Below are positions 31,544 through 41,735 of a stretch of 64,000 nucleotides of DNA, piece by piece. Origin of the DNA: CAYFHQ01 sp964342805 (GTDB taxonomy: Bacteria > Bacillota > Clostridia > Peptostreptococcales > Acidaminobacteraceae); contig CAYFHQ010000011.1 of assembly GCA_964342805.1 (NCBI GenBank), positions 1-64,000 of the forward strand. Reading direction: 5' to 3'. The notes under the pieces were generated by a model. The model did not search any database and was not told the origin of the DNA. It saw nothing but the letters and a program-made list of their open reading frames with translations. The first letter of the stretch is position 1; every line of letters begins with the position of its first letter. A program made the translations under genes and the position numbers.

Positions 31544-33139
31544 ATGTCGAAGAACCGTTCGTTTGTAGATGAAGTGCGACGTCGTCGTACCTTTGCGATT
31601 ATTTCTCACCCGGATGCGGGTAAGACAACATTAACTGAAAAGTTCCTCCTGTACGGGGGTGCCATTCGAGAAGCTGGTTCCGTAAAGTCCCGACGTGCCC
31701 AGAAGCACGCCGTGTCTGACTGGATGGAAATTGAAAAGCAGAGGGGTATTTCGGTTACCTCTTCCGTGCTCCAGTTTAACTACGATGATTACTGCATTAA
31801 TATTCTGGATACGCCTGGTCACCAGGATTTCTCTGAGGATACCTACCGTACCCTCATGGCTGCGGACTCGGCTATCATGGTTATTGACTGTGCCAAGGGT
31901 GTCGAGGCCCAGACCAAGAAGCTTTTTGAAGTTTGTAAAATGCGTGGGATTCCAATCTTTACCTTCATCAATAAGATGGACCGTACGGGTCAGGACCCAT
32001 TTGATCTACTGGAAGACATTGAAAATGCCCTGGGCATTCGGTCTTGTCCTGTCAACTGGCCTATTGGGTCCGATGGCAAGTTCAAGGGTGTCTTTAACCG
32101 CCATGAAAACCAAATTGAACTCTTTGGTGACGGCAACCACGGGGCCAGCATTGCCAAGTCTACTACGGGCGACCTGGAAGACCCGGCTTTCGCTGAACTG
32201 GTTGGTGAAGAACACCACGAAAAACTTATGGAAGACATTGAACTCCTGGACGTTGCAGGAGACGAGTTTGACCTGGACCGAATTCTAGCTGGTGAACTGA
32301 CACCCGTTTACTTCGGATCGGCCCTGACCAACTTTGGTGTGGAGCCCTTCCTCAAGTCTTACCTGAACATTTCCCAGTCTCCAAGACCTCGGGAAACAGT
32401 AGATGGTCAGATCAGCCCAGAGAATGAAAACTTCACAGGGTTTGTCTTTAAGATTCAGGCCAACATGAACCCGGCCCACCGGGACCGGATTGCCTTCCTA
32501 CGGATTTGCTCTGGCAAGTTCGAAAAGGGCATGCAGGTTAACCATGTTCGTAATGGCAAGAAAATCAAGTTGTCCCAGCCCCAGCAGTTTATGGCCCAGG
32601 ACCGTGTCATTGTTGAAGACGCCTACCCAGGGGATATTATCGGTATCCATGACCCGGGGATCTTTAACATTGGTGACACCCTGTGTCAGGACAACTCAAA
32701 GGTAAAATATAAGGGCATCCCGTCCTTTGCACCGGAACACTTTAGCAAGATCTTCCCTAAGAACTCCATGAAGCGTAAGCAGTTCGTTAAGGGCATTACC
32801 CAGATCGCTGAAGAGGGTGCCATTCAGGTCTTCCGCCGGCCTAACATCGGCATTGAGGAACTGATTGTTGGCGTGGTTGGTGTCCTCCAGTTCGAAGTCC
32901 TGGAATACCGCCTGAAAAATGAGTACGGGGTGGACATCGTTGCTGAAAAGCTACCCTTCCGCTATATCCGTTGGGTGGAAATGGACGGTTTTGATCCAGA
33001 CAAGTTCTCCATTACCATGGACACCATGATCGTGGAGTCTGAGGAAAAGAAGCCAGTTCTCTTGTTCCAGAACGAGTGGTCCATTAACCGGGTGGAAGAC
33101 AAGAATGCTGGTGCGACCTTGCATTCGGTTTCGATCTAG
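31544..33139 (+). CDS. prfC: Peptide chain release factor 3
   Basis: 531 residues. Translational GTPase: P-loop SHPDAGKTTL, switch I region KQRGISVTSSV, G3 DTPGHQDF, G4 NKMD. The sequence SWMEIEKQ-type block (DWMEIEKQRG) and the lack of EF-G domain IV mark RF3, which removes RF1/RF2 from the ribosome after termination and takes part in post-peptidyl-transfer quality control. GGAAGGG before ATG. Codon use is noticeably that of a well-expressed gene. Monocistronic, with a strong terminator. Confidence 0.97.
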   Translation: MSKNRSFVDEVRRRRTFAIISHPDAGKTTLTEKFLLYGGAIREAGSVKSRRAQKHAVSDWMEIEKQRGISVTSSVLQFNYDDYCINILDTPGHQDFSEDTYRTLMAADSAIMVIDCAKGVEAQTKKLFEVCKMRGIPIFTFINKMDRTGQDPFDLLEDIENALGIRSCPVNWPIGSDGKFKGVFNRHENQIELFGDGNHGASIAKSTTGDLEDPAFAELVGEEHHEKLMEDIELLDVAGDEFDLDRILAGELTPVYFGSALTNFGVEPFLKSYLNISQSPRPRETVDGQISPENENFTGFVFKIQANMNPAHRDRIAFLRICSGKFEKGMQVNHVRNGKKIKLSQPQQFMAQDRVIVEDAYPGDIIGIHDPGIFNIGDTLCQDNSKVKYKGIPSFAPEHFSKIFPKNSMKRKQFVKGITQIAEEGAIQVFRRPNIGIEELIVGVVGVLQFEVLEYRLKNEYGVDIVAEKLPFRYIRWVEMDGFDPDKFSITMDTMIVESEEKKPVLLFQNEWSINRVEDKNAGATLHSVSI

Positions 33140-33210
33140 GTATTGGAATCGATTGCGATTTAATTTAGGGTCTAACCCCCATAGCTAGACGCAGCCATCA
33201 AAAAATAATT

Positions 33211-33251
33211 AAAAGCTGCTACAGGTGACAACTGGTCACCTTGTAGCAGCT
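33211..33251 (+). terminator. Terminator of prfC
   Basis: AAAAGCTGCTACA, GTGAC / GTCAC, TGTAGCAGCTTTT followed by T-run. Confidence 0.9.
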
Positions 33252-33359
33252 TTTTTTACTTGTTAGTAGCTCTTTTATTCATCTTTTGGATCAACCAAGT
33301 GACTGGCATTTAGTGGGTCATTTAGGGAGCCAGCTTGGTGATCTACACCCATAGCCTAC

Positions 33360-35433
33360 TCAAACACCCTCAACTAGCCCACACACATTCGGCAAGCCAA
33401 TCACAAAGGAAGTCCCTTCCCCTACCTTGCTGACCACCTCTATGGTTCCACCCAACTTCTTGGTCACCATATTATAAACCGTATTCAAACCCATGCCACT
33501 GGCGTCCTTGACATTGTCCACCGTGTAATAGGGTTCAAACAAACGGTCTATATGGTCTAGACCGATCCCGACCCCGTCGTCATGGACCACCAGGGTGGTG
33601 GTTGTGACAGTCTGGCTGACTTCGATCAGAATGGTGCCCCGGTCTTGGCCCCTAAATCCATGATTGACTGCATTCTCAATCAGGTTGTTGAGAATTAAGA
33701 AAAGGACCCCTGGCCTTGTTTTGACCTCAATCATGGGGGCACACTGGATGGAAATATCCACATTGGGATGGTCCAGGCCCGTCTCGATATTGGCCACCAC
33801 ATTTTCCAAGTAGGTCTGTACGGCCACCTGCTGGACGGACTCATTGGCATGGTCTTCTGCCAGCTTTCTAAAGTTTTCAACGATTTGAGAAGCCTTTTTT
33901 AGATTGGCAACAACCACATCGGTGGAGGATTTAATGTCATCTATAAGCTCCAACTCGTCCTCGTCCCGTTTTTTATGAGCCATGACCGATCGGAGTTGGT
34001 CCACCAAATGAATGGCATAGGTGGAGGCGGTCAGACACACCCCAAGGGGGGTGTTGATCTCATGGCTGACCCCAGCGGTAAGTTTACCCAAGGCAGCCAT
34101 TTTTTCTGACTGGACCAGGTGGTCTTGGGTGTCTTTTAAGTTTTCCAAGGAAGCTTCCAGTTCCACATTGGTTTCTTCCAATTCTTCCGTAGCCAGCTTC
34201 AGGTCAGTCAAGGACTCCTTGAGTTGGTCATTGCTGTCGCTGAGCTCTAGGGTCCTTTCGGCCACAATACTTTCCAGGTTGCGGTTGAGGTCCTAGAGGT
34301 TTTTCTCTACTTCCTTGCGGACTTCAATTTCCTGTTCCAATATAGTTTGATTATGGATCAGGGAAGAGGCCATGGCGGTAACGGAGGCCGCCAGCTGGTC
34401 AATTTCCACAATGTTTACTTCTTCATAGGTTGCCTTGTAGTCACCTGCTGCAACCCGTTCTGAGTAGGCTATGATCTGGCCGAACATGGCTGTATAGATC
34501 TGCCGACTACTAACGTAAACGATTACTATGCCCACCAAAAGGACACCCAGCACAGACCATAGGAGGGTGACAAAACCGTCCCTATACTCGATTTCAGCAT
34601 TGTTTTTCAAGACAATGTTAACGCCATAACCGTCCACGTACTGGATAACCGCCAAGTTTTTTTGGTGGATTACATAGCCCTGGCCTTGGGTACTGAAAAA
34701 AGACAGGGCCACTGGGCCCTCCCTCATGTGGTTGACAATCGTTGGCATTAGAAAGTGATCACTACCCACGGTGGACAGGACCGGTTGTCGTCGGTTGGTC
34801 AGGGTAATGGCCTCCGCTTGGATAATGCCATTGAGTTCAGACAAGAGGCCAACGTTGGAATTGAGGATATAACCACTCCAAATCTCCCCCAAGACTTCCC
34901 CTGTAACCGGGTCCACCACAGGCACCCGGAGGGTTAAGAAGCTCAAAAAAATCGTCATAGTAGGGAATGTCCACAATCCCTTGTTCAAAGGACCTGCTGA
35001 CACTGGAGGCATTGGTCACCCGGATCAACTCTTCCATGTCATAGGCCCCAGACACAGCCATGGACCGGACGGGCCGGTCTCCCCCTGCGTCCATATAGGT
35101 GACAAAGTCCAGGTCGCCATTTTCAGCCAAGTAGAGTTTTGCCCAGTCTGTGGCCTCTCCATAGTTACCATTCATGACATGTTGCAGGTAGTCGGTTCTC
35201 ATGAGGCCCTGGATGTCATGTTCAATGGACAAGACCTTGTCTTCAAAATAGAGGTCAATGGTGTGAAAGACCCGTTCAAAACTCTTCTCTTGCTCGTGGC
35301 GAATGGTCCGGTCTGCCAAGGAGTAGTTCATTAATAGCAGTACAATGGCAAAGACCAGCAGCAGGGCCGCAACAAAGACCGGCAACATGGTGCGTAATTC
35401 AATTTTTCGTCCCATCACGGTCTGCATTTTCAT
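33360..35433 (-). pseudogene. luxQ: LuxQ-like sensor histidine kinase, broken by one frameshift and one amber stop
   Basis: Starting at 35433 the first frame gives a TM helix (LPVFVAALLLVFAIVLLLM) and a sensor domain as far as YYDDFF. At a T7 run near 34952 the reading must shift to continue as LRVPVVDPVTGEVLGEIW, which resembles the periplasmic segment RRVPILDPSTGEVLG of Vibrio LuxQ. A second TM (about 34600-34530) and a HAMP-like linker follow. At 34293-34295 an in-frame TAG breaks the chain in the coiled coil; the same frame resumes and encodes a kinase core with VSHEINTPLG, NNLIENAVNHGF, DDGVGIG and GMGLNTVYNMV. There is no receiver domain, unlike Vibrio LuxQ. Encoded 18 bases after a LuxP-like gene. 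Two independent lesions suggest real decay, though sequence error is possible. Confidence 0.8.
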
Positions 35434-35451
35434 ATCCACCGCCAGCTTGTA

Positions 35452-36597
35452 CTAGTCCTCAGAATATCTAAAGGCTCGTTCTTTGTATTGGTCAATCCGG
35501 TCTTCAGGAGTTTCCTTGGTAATCAGTTTAAAAGCTCCCGAGTAGACCGTGGGCACTTGACCACTCAGGCCAGTTTGGTCCAAGTAAATGGCTTCAGCCA
35601 TGGCAATGCCGTTGTCGTCATTCATCCGCATAACGGTGACATCGATCTCTCCAGCTGCTATGGCTTCCAGTTCCGCACTACCGCCACCCCAACCGTTGAC
35701 CATAATGTCACCCAGTTTTCCTGTTTCCTTCAGGGCGTCTAGGATTCCAAAGGTAATGTCTGTGGAGCAGGAGTAAATCACCTTTAGGTCTGGATTGTCC
35801 GCCAGTAAGGTCAAGGTTGCTGCCTTGGCCTTTTCCCGGTTACCGTCAGTAAAGAAGGACCCCACCAATTGCATGCCCTCTTGGGCTTCCATGGCTTCAA
35901 TAAAGGTGTCCCCCCGCATTTCACTGACATAACCGTCTGTAAAGTAAAGGACTGCGTACTGGCCACTACCGCCCACCTGGTCTACAATATGGTCTGCCAG
36001 GACCTGGGTCCCCAGCATATGGTCAAAGCCCACATACAAGAAGGGTTGGCGGTCCACCCACTCCTGGAGGGGGGTGGTGATATTTTGAAGAATGATCTTG
36101 GTTTCCTTGGCGATGATGGCCGACTCAATGAGTTTCTTGTGGGCCGTGACATCTAGGGTAAAGATCAGGTAGTCCGGTTTACTGAGAATGGCCTGGCGGA
36201 TCGCATCTTCTTGTAGTTGCAGTTCTCCCGAGGCGTCGGTAAAGGTCTCCGTAATATTATAGGAAAGCCCGATTTCATCCATCCGCTTTTGGAAACTCTG
36301 GACACTCCGTCTCCAGTAGTCTGACACTTGATTTCCTGGATAAACCACGGCAATTTCAATGACTCCATTGGGGTCTAGCTTGCCCGCTTCCAGGGGGGTA
36401 TTGCTTTGGACGCGCAGGTCAAAGGCGTCATATATTTCCTGGCGGCCGGTCTGGGCTGCCAAGTATTCATGGACCATAATATAAGTACTGTGACTATAGG
36501 GCTTCACTTCTTCTGGCTCGATTTCTACAGCAGGCGCTGTGCAAGCAACAGCGCTGACAAGGATCAATAGAAGGACGCTGATCAAACGAAATTTCAT
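35452..36597 (-). CDS. luxP: LuxP-like autoinducer-2 binding protein (lipoprotein)
   Basis: 381 residues. A lipoprotein signal peptide with Cys19 in VSAVACT, then a type I periplasmic binding fold. Long stretches match Vibrio LuxP as I recall it: YPGNQVSDYW, DYLIFTLDVTAHKKLIE, ILQNITTPLQEW, PFLYVGFDH, MRGDTF, NGWGGGSAELEAI, VMRMNDDNGIAMAEA and VPTVYSGAF. LuxP residues that hold borate-AI-2 are conserved in place: Gln90, Ser92 and Trp95 (77, 79, 82 in Vibrio), the Arg of MRGDTF, Trp of NGWGGG and Arg of VMRMND. It would bind AI-2 outside the cell and control the LuxQ-like kinase encoded next. AAAGGAG before ATG; the kinase partner appears broken. Confidence 0.9.
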   Translation of the reverse strand: MKFRLISVLLLILVSAVACTAPAVEIEPEEVKPYSHSTYIMVHEYLAAQTGRQEIYDAFDLRVQSNTPLEAGKLDPNGVIEIAVVYPGNQVSDYWRRSVQSFQKRMDEIGLSYNITETFTDASGELQLQEDAIRQAILSKPDYLIFTLDVTAHKKLIESAIIAKETKIILQNITTPLQEWVDRQPFLYVGFDHMLGTQVLADHIVDQVGGSGQYAVLYFTDGYVSEMRGDTFIEAMEAQEGMQLVGSFFTDGNREKAKAATLTLLADNPDLKVIYSCSTDITFGILDALKETGKLGDIMVNGWGGGSAELEAIAAGEIDVTVMRMNDDNGIAMAEAIYLDQTGLSGQVPTVYSGAFKLITKETPEDRIDQYKERAFRYSED

Positions 36598-36658
36598 ACG
36601 CTCACTCCTTTACTTTTGTCGTTATTCCATATATGCCCTTAGGCGCAGATTTTATGCA

Positions 36659-36687
36659 TTGAATGGCAACATTCAGAATGTTAGAAT
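36659..36687 (+). promoter_or_regulatory. Promoter of the M16 peptidase gene
   Basis: TTGAAT (36659-36664), 17 bases, TAGAAT (36682-36687), with a CATTC/GAATG dyad in the spacer; divergent from luxP. Confidence 0.55.
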
Positions 36688-36734
36688 GACTGTACACGCT
36701 TAGTTTGGGTAAAAGAACACCAAAGGAGGTCAAA

Positions 36735-39665
36735 ATGAATTTGCAAGTCAATCAAACCATTCATGGTTTTACCTTAATCGATACATTTGAAGTCAAAGAA
36801 ATCCACTCCCTTGCCCACGTTTTTGAGCATAAGCAGAGTGGTGCTCGCCTACTCCATTTGGCAAACGATGACGACAACAAAGTCTTTTCAGTAGGCTTTA
36901 AAACACCACCAACAGACAGCACAGGTGTCCCTCACATTGTGGAACACTGCGTGCTTTCCGGGTCCCGTAAGTACCACACCAAGGAACCCTTTATGGACAT
37001 GGTCAAGGGGTCTCTCCAGACCTTTATCAACGCCATGACCTTTAGCGACAAGACCATTTACCCGGTGGCCAGTCGCAACGCCAAGGACTTCCACAACCTA
37101 GTGGACGTTTATTTAGATGCGGTCTTTTTCCCGCAAATCCACCAGGACCCAGAAATCTTTATGCAAGAGGGCTGGCACCTGGACATCCATGAAAAAGATG
37201 CGCCCCTGACCTACACAGGTGTTGTCTACAACGAAATGAAGGGGGCCTACTCGTCACCTACAGCCGTACTTCGTGATGAAGTAGCTGCTGCCCTTTTCCC
37301 TGACACATGTTATGCCTTTTCTTCCGGTGGTGACCCGGACGTGATCCCTGACCTGACGCTTGAAGGGTTTAGGGACTTCCATAAAAAACACTACCACCCC
37401 CGCAATGCCCAGCTTTACCTCTATGGGGACATGGACATTGAGGAGAAACTGGCCTACATCGACAGTGAGTTTCTGAGCCACTTCCAAGCTGCAGATGGTG
37501 AGGAGATTGTGATTAGGCCTCAAGCCCCACTGACAGCTCCTGTGGAGTCAACTTGTGTGTACCCGGTTTCTGCTGACGAGTCCACAGACAACAAGGACTT
37601 CCTGGCCCTGGGATTTGCCCTGGGCAATACGGCTGATCCAGTGGACAACTTAGTTTCCATGATCCTCAAGAGCATCCTGGTGAGTTCCAGCGCTGCCCCA
37701 GTGAAAATGGCCCTCCAGCAGGCGGGTCTAGGTGAGGACATTATGGTCATGGGCAGTGACGGTATTCAGTTGGGTATGGCCATTGTGGCTAAAAACACCT
37801 CTGTGGACCGCAAGGACGAGTTTGTTCAAATCATTGAAGAGACCATCGGCAAGATGATTGCCGACGGCATAGACAAAGACCTCATTCGGTCCAGCCTCAA
37901 CATTGTAGAATACAGCCTCCGGGAAGCAACAGGTTTTGCTACCAAGGGGATTATTTATCATATTCAGTCCATGGAAAGCTGGTTATATGAGGACGCACCT
38001 ACCACCCACCTCCACTACGACCAGTACCTGGCCGACCTCCGTGAAAAGGTAGAAACCAACTACTTTGAAGACCTGCTTCAAAAGCAGTTCTTGGACAACC
38101 CCCACCGGGCCTTGGTGGTCATGACGCCTCAACCTGGCCTTAATGAAGCCAAGGGAGAAAAAATGGCCCAAGTCCTGGCAGATAAGAAGGCTGCCCTGAC
38201 AGAGGACCAACTGGAAGACTTGATCGCAGCCAACCAGTCCCTACGGAAGAAGCAGCTGTCTCCAGATGCTCCTGAAGCAGTGGCAACCATTCCAAAACTG
38301 GCCGTTTCTGACGTGAAGCCAGAGTTGGAAAGGGTTCCTCAGGAAGTCATTCCAAAAGGCAAGGCCAAAGTCCTCTTCCACGATGTTTTCAGTAGTGGCA
38401 TTGCCTATGTGGACTTTATGTTTGACACCTCCATGGTGGCCAAGGAAGACGCTCCCTATGTCAACCTCCTGTCTTACCTCTTGGGCAAGCTGGACACGGC
38501 TAGTTATGGCTATGGGCAACTATCCAATGAAATTTACCTGAATACAGGGGGCATCAGCTTCTCTACCCAGGTTCTTAACCATTTGGATGACGACCAGTCT
38601 ATTCTACCGAAATTTGTGATCAACACCAAGGTCCTTCGGTCGGGTATGGGCAAACTCTTTGATTTGTTGAAGGTTGTCCTGACAGAAACCTCTTTTGCAG
38701 ATATGAAGCGAATTCAAACCCTGGTCCAGCAGCAACGGTCCAAGTTTGAGGCCTATATTGTTCAAAGTGGCAACACAGTAGCCTCCCGCCGGGTGTCTTC
38801 TTACTACTCCACTGCCTCTGCTTATGCAGACCAAATGTACGGCCTGGACTACTTCTGGTTCGTCAATGACCTGGCTGACCACTTTGAAGAAAAGCAAGAC
38901 CAGCTGGTTGAAAAATTAGAGTCCCTTTATAAGACCATCTTCTGTGAGGACAACCTCTTGGTAGGTCTGACTGGGGAACGGGCTGACCTGGACCTTATGG
39001 AGACCTCCATGGTGGCCTTTATGGGCACCTTGATCGAGGACAATATCCAACCGGCAGCCATGAACTTCCCTGTGGAAAAGAAGAACGAGGGTATCCTAAC
39101 CTCTTCTGGTGTCCAGTACGTGGCCAAGTCCGCGGACTTCCACAAGTTTGGCCATCAATACAATGGCCACATGCGGGTCCTGGAAGCTGTGATGAACAGT
39201 GAGTTCCTCCATGACCGTGTACGGGCTAAGGGTGGCGCCTATGGCTGTAGCATGACCTTCAACCGGGCAGGACGGGTGACCTTCTCTTCCTACCGAGATC
39301 CGAAACTCAAGGACACCCTGGCTGTCTATGACAGTGCTGGGGCCTACCTGCGTGACATGGACCTGAGCCAGGCTGAACTTACGACCTTTATCATTGGAAC
39401 CATTGCCCGGATGGACGGGGCCCTTACCCCGCGCCAGAAGGGACAGATGACCATGAGTAGCTATGCGTCGGGCTTGACTTACGAGCAAAAACAGCAGGAA
39501 CGGGAGCAAGTCTTGGCGACGACAGCTGACGACCTGAAAGCAATGGCTGACCTGATGGACCAGGCCATGGCAGACAACTATATTTGCGTTGTGGGCAACG
39601 AACAGGCCATCCTTGACCAAAAGGATGTCTTCATGAATACCCCACGACTCAAGCCCGTTGAGTAA
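36735..39665 (+). CDS. M16C metallopeptidase (presequence protease-like)
   Basis: 976 residues from ATG 36735 (AAAGGAGGT upstream). Inverted zinc motif HIVEH (His67, Glu70, His71) in the first M16 domain and the distal Glu in YNEMKGAYSSP; three further inactive M16-like domains, with the C-terminal RVRAKGGAYGCSM motif. The length and the M16C_associated middle region fit the PreP/Cym1 group, which closes like a clam around small peptides and degrades them. No signal peptide, so it is cytoplasmic. Monocistronic. Confidence 0.95.
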   Translation: MNLQVNQTIHGFTLIDTFEVKEIHSLAHVFEHKQSGARLLHLANDDDNKVFSVGFKTPPTDSTGVPHIVEHCVLSGSRKYHTKEPFMDMVKGSLQTFINAMTFSDKTIYPVASRNAKDFHNLVDVYLDAVFFPQIHQDPEIFMQEGWHLDIHEKDAPLTYTGVVYNEMKGAYSSPTAVLRDEVAAALFPDTCYAFSSGGDPDVIPDLTLEGFRDFHKKHYHPRNAQLYLYGDMDIEEKLAYIDSEFLSHFQAADGEEIVIRPQAPLTAPVESTCVYPVSADESTDNKDFLALGFALGNTADPVDNLVSMILKSILVSSSAAPVKMALQQAGLGEDIMVMGSDGIQLGMAIVAKNTSVDRKDEFVQIIEETIGKMIADGIDKDLIRSSLNIVEYSLREATGFATKGIIYHIQSMESWLYEDAPTTHLHYDQYLADLREKVETNYFEDLLQKQFLDNPHRALVVMTPQPGLNEAKGEKMAQVLADKKAALTEDQLEDLIAANQSLRKKQLSPDAPEAVATIPKLAVSDVKPELERVPQEVIPKGKAKVLFHDVFSSGIAYVDFMFDTSMVAKEDAPYVNLLSYLLGKLDTASYGYGQLSNEIYLNTGGISFSTQVLNHLDDDQSILPKFVINTKVLRSGMGKLFDLLKVVLTETSFADMKRIQTLVQQQRSKFEAYIVQSGNTVASRRVSSYYSTASAYADQMYGLDYFWFVNDLADHFEEKQDQLVEKLESLYKTIFCEDNLLVGLTGERADLDLMETSMVAFMGTLIEDNIQPAAMNFPVEKKNEGILTSSGVQYVAKSADFHKFGHQYNGHMRVLEAVMNSEFLHDRVRAKGGAYGCSMTFNRAGRVTFSSYRDPKLKDTLAVYDSAGAYLRDMDLSQAELTTFIIGTIARMDGALTPRQKGQMTMSSYASGLTYEQKQQEREQVLATTADDLKAMADLMDQAMADNYICVVGNEQAILDQKDVFMNTPRLKPVE

Positions 39666-39745
39666 GACTACACGATAGGTACTCTTAGACTTAAATACCT
39701 TTCTGTCAACTAGGCAACGTGAAGGTGTTATCAACAGTCTCGGAC

Positions 39746-39773
39746 CCAGTAGAGCACACTCTTGCTCTACTGG
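39746..39773 (+). terminator. Terminator after the M16 peptidase gene
   Basis: CCAGTAGAGCA pairs with TGCTCTACTGG, followed by ATCTTTCCTATT. Confidence 0.75.
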
Positions 39774-39849
39774 ATCTTTCCTATTGGCCTAATCCTGATA
39801 GGCCATAGGCGATATGGGTAGGTATAAGGCAAGGGCAAAAGGAGGACTT

Positions 39850-41643
39850 ATGAAGAAAAAACTCATTTCCATACTGCTGATTTTCCTATTGATCATTGTT
39901 GCGCTCCTTCTCATTGCCTATGTGACCAACTCTGAGTTCAAGGGGTCCTTCCCCCGGTCCCAAGTTTCCTATTACGACGGCCATATGACCTCAGTGCCGC
40001 AAATTCTGGTCCACCGGATCAAGGCTGAGCCCTTTAACCTGGTGGCACTACTCATCTTTATTTGCGCCATTGTCCACACCCTTATGACCAGTTATTTTCA
40101 CCGGATGGCCCATGACGCTGAACACGAGTGTGAAGAACTCAAGGCCAAGGGCAAGATAGACAAGGCCTATCAATCGGTGGAAGCCGGAGTTTTTCACCTG
40201 CTTGGGGAAGTGGAAGTGGTCTTCGGCATTTGGGCCATCGTTCTGGCAGCAGCCGTTGCCATTTTTTATGACTGGAAGGTCTTTGTGACCTATATCAGCG
40301 GCATTCACTACCGGGAACCCCTCTTTATCATAGTGATCATGACCATCGCCTCCAGTCGGCCTATCATTAAGTTTTTTGAGTTCCTTACCTGGCGGGTGGT
40401 CAAGCTTCTTGGCAACACTATAGAAGCCTGGTGGTTGACCATCTTGATCTTGGCCCCCATCCTGGGGTCGTTCATTACAGAACCCGCAGCCATGACCATA
40501 TGTGCCTACCTGCTGTCGGAAAAAATCTACCAACTGGGCCCCAGTCGGAAACTGAGGTATGCGACACTGGCCCTCTTGTTCGTCAATATCTCCATTGGTG
40601 GAGCCCTGACCAACTTTGCCGCACCGCCCATTTTGGTGGTCGCAGAGCCCTGGGAGTGGGACGCCCTCTACATGCTCCTGCACTTTGGATGGAAGTCAGT
40701 TGTAGCCATTGTGATCTCAACCCTGGCCTACTTTTTCCTTTTACGGGACGATATACAGGCCCTGCGGGAACCCTACCAACACTACCAGTACAAGCGGTAT
40801 ATCCAGCGGCGTTTTATCCACAACACAGAGCTAGAGGAGAGTTTTCAGCAGTTGTCTACCATCGTGGACAATAAGCTGGGCTTCAGTGCTGAACTGGAAG
40901 CCTATTCGGACATCCTCAAGGGCAACATGAAAGACCTGGCCAAGAAACGTCTGACCCCAGAGGAACTGGACAAGTTTGACGTGGAAGACGCCATAGAAGA
41001 AAAGTATGAAGACATCCACCAGGAAATGCTCAAAAAAATCCTACCCGGCCTCCTTCCCGAGGACAGGAGACCGGAATACCGGGACCCCCACTGGAATACT
41101 CGACCTGGCCGGGTACCAGCATGGATTGTCCTGGTCCACTTGGGCTTCCTCATTTGGACGGTTGTCAATAACCACAATACAGTCCTCTTTCTCAGTGGCT
41201 TTCTCTTTTTCCTAGGCTTTTTCCAAGTATCCATCTATTATCAAAACCGGATCGACCTCAAACCCTCCTTGTTGGTTGCCTTCTTCTTGGCTGGTCTCAT
41301 GATCCACGGCAACCTCCAGTCCTGGTGGATTGGTCCCCTGCTGGGTAACCTGCCGGAACTGGGCCTCAATGCCACGTCCATTTTGCTGACGGCCTTCAAT
41401 GACAATGCCTCAATCACCTACTTGAGCACCTTGGTGCCAGGCTTGTCCGAAAGCCTCAAGTATGCCATTGTATCCGGCGCTATAACCGGAGGCGGCCTGA
41501 CCATTATTGCAAACGCCCCCAACCCTGTGGGCCAGTCCATTCTCAAGAAGCACTTTGGCCGGGGGATCTCGGCAGGTATGTTATTCCGTTATGCCCTCCT
41601 TCCAACCCTGGTTGCAGCCCTGGTCTTTTTCCTCTTCCGGTAA
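39850..41643 (+). CDS. Putative Na+/H+ antiporter (Na_H_antiport_3-like)
   Basis: 597 residues from ATG 39850 (AAAGGAGG upstream). About 11 hydrophobic helices. GSFITEPAAMTICAYLL and GGALTNFAAPPILVVAEPWEWD in the first half and LTAFNDNASITYLS and GGLTIIANAPNPVGQS in the second half form the two facing re-entrant motifs typical of the ion-transporter superfamily of NhaD/ArsB type. A long charged cytoplasmic loop (about 305-400; EELDKFDVEDAIEEKYEDI) divides the halves. Family members are annotated as putative Na+/H+ antiporters; the ion has not been shown here. Confidence 0.82.
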   Translation: MKKKLISILLIFLLIIVALLLIAYVTNSEFKGSFPRSQVSYYDGHMTSVPQILVHRIKAEPFNLVALLIFICAIVHTLMTSYFHRMAHDAEHECEELKAKGKIDKAYQSVEAGVFHLLGEVEVVFGIWAIVLAAAVAIFYDWKVFVTYISGIHYREPLFIIVIMTIASSRPIIKFFEFLTWRVVKLLGNTIEAWWLTILILAPILGSFITEPAAMTICAYLLSEKIYQLGPSRKLRYATLALLFVNISIGGALTNFAAPPILVVAEPWEWDALYMLLHFGWKSVVAIVISTLAYFFLLRDDIQALREPYQHYQYKRYIQRRFIHNTELEESFQQLSTIVDNKLGFSAELEAYSDILKGNMKDLAKKRLTPEELDKFDVEDAIEEKYEDIHQEMLKKILPGLLPEDRRPEYRDPHWNTRPGRVPAWIVLVHLGFLIWTVVNNHNTVLFLSGFLFFLGFFQVSIYYQNRIDLKPSLLVAFFLAGLMIHGNLQSWWIGPLLGNLPELGLNATSILLTAFNDNASITYLSTLVPGLSESLKYAIVSGAITGGGLTIIANAPNPVGQSILKKHFGRGISAGMLFRYALLPTLVAALVFFLFR

Positions 41644-41672
41644 GCCCTCTTACAGACGCAACCTACAAAAAC

Positions 41673-41717
41673 GATAAAAGCGTCCTTGCAAAATCAATCT
41701 GCAAGGACGCTTTTATC
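41673..41717. terminator. Bidirectional terminator
   Basis: GATAAAAGCGTCCTTGCA and TGCAAGGACGCTTTTATC, perfect 18-bp arms, between convergent antiporter and small membrane-protein genes. Confidence 0.92.
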
Positions 41718-41735
41718 TTTGTCGAATATCTATTG

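Noticed and set aside
34293..34295. TAG in the LuxQ-like kinase read through as an amino acid
   Set aside because: No pyrrolysine or suppressor evidence is visible, and a second lesion (frameshift) exists in the same gene, so decay or error is simpler.
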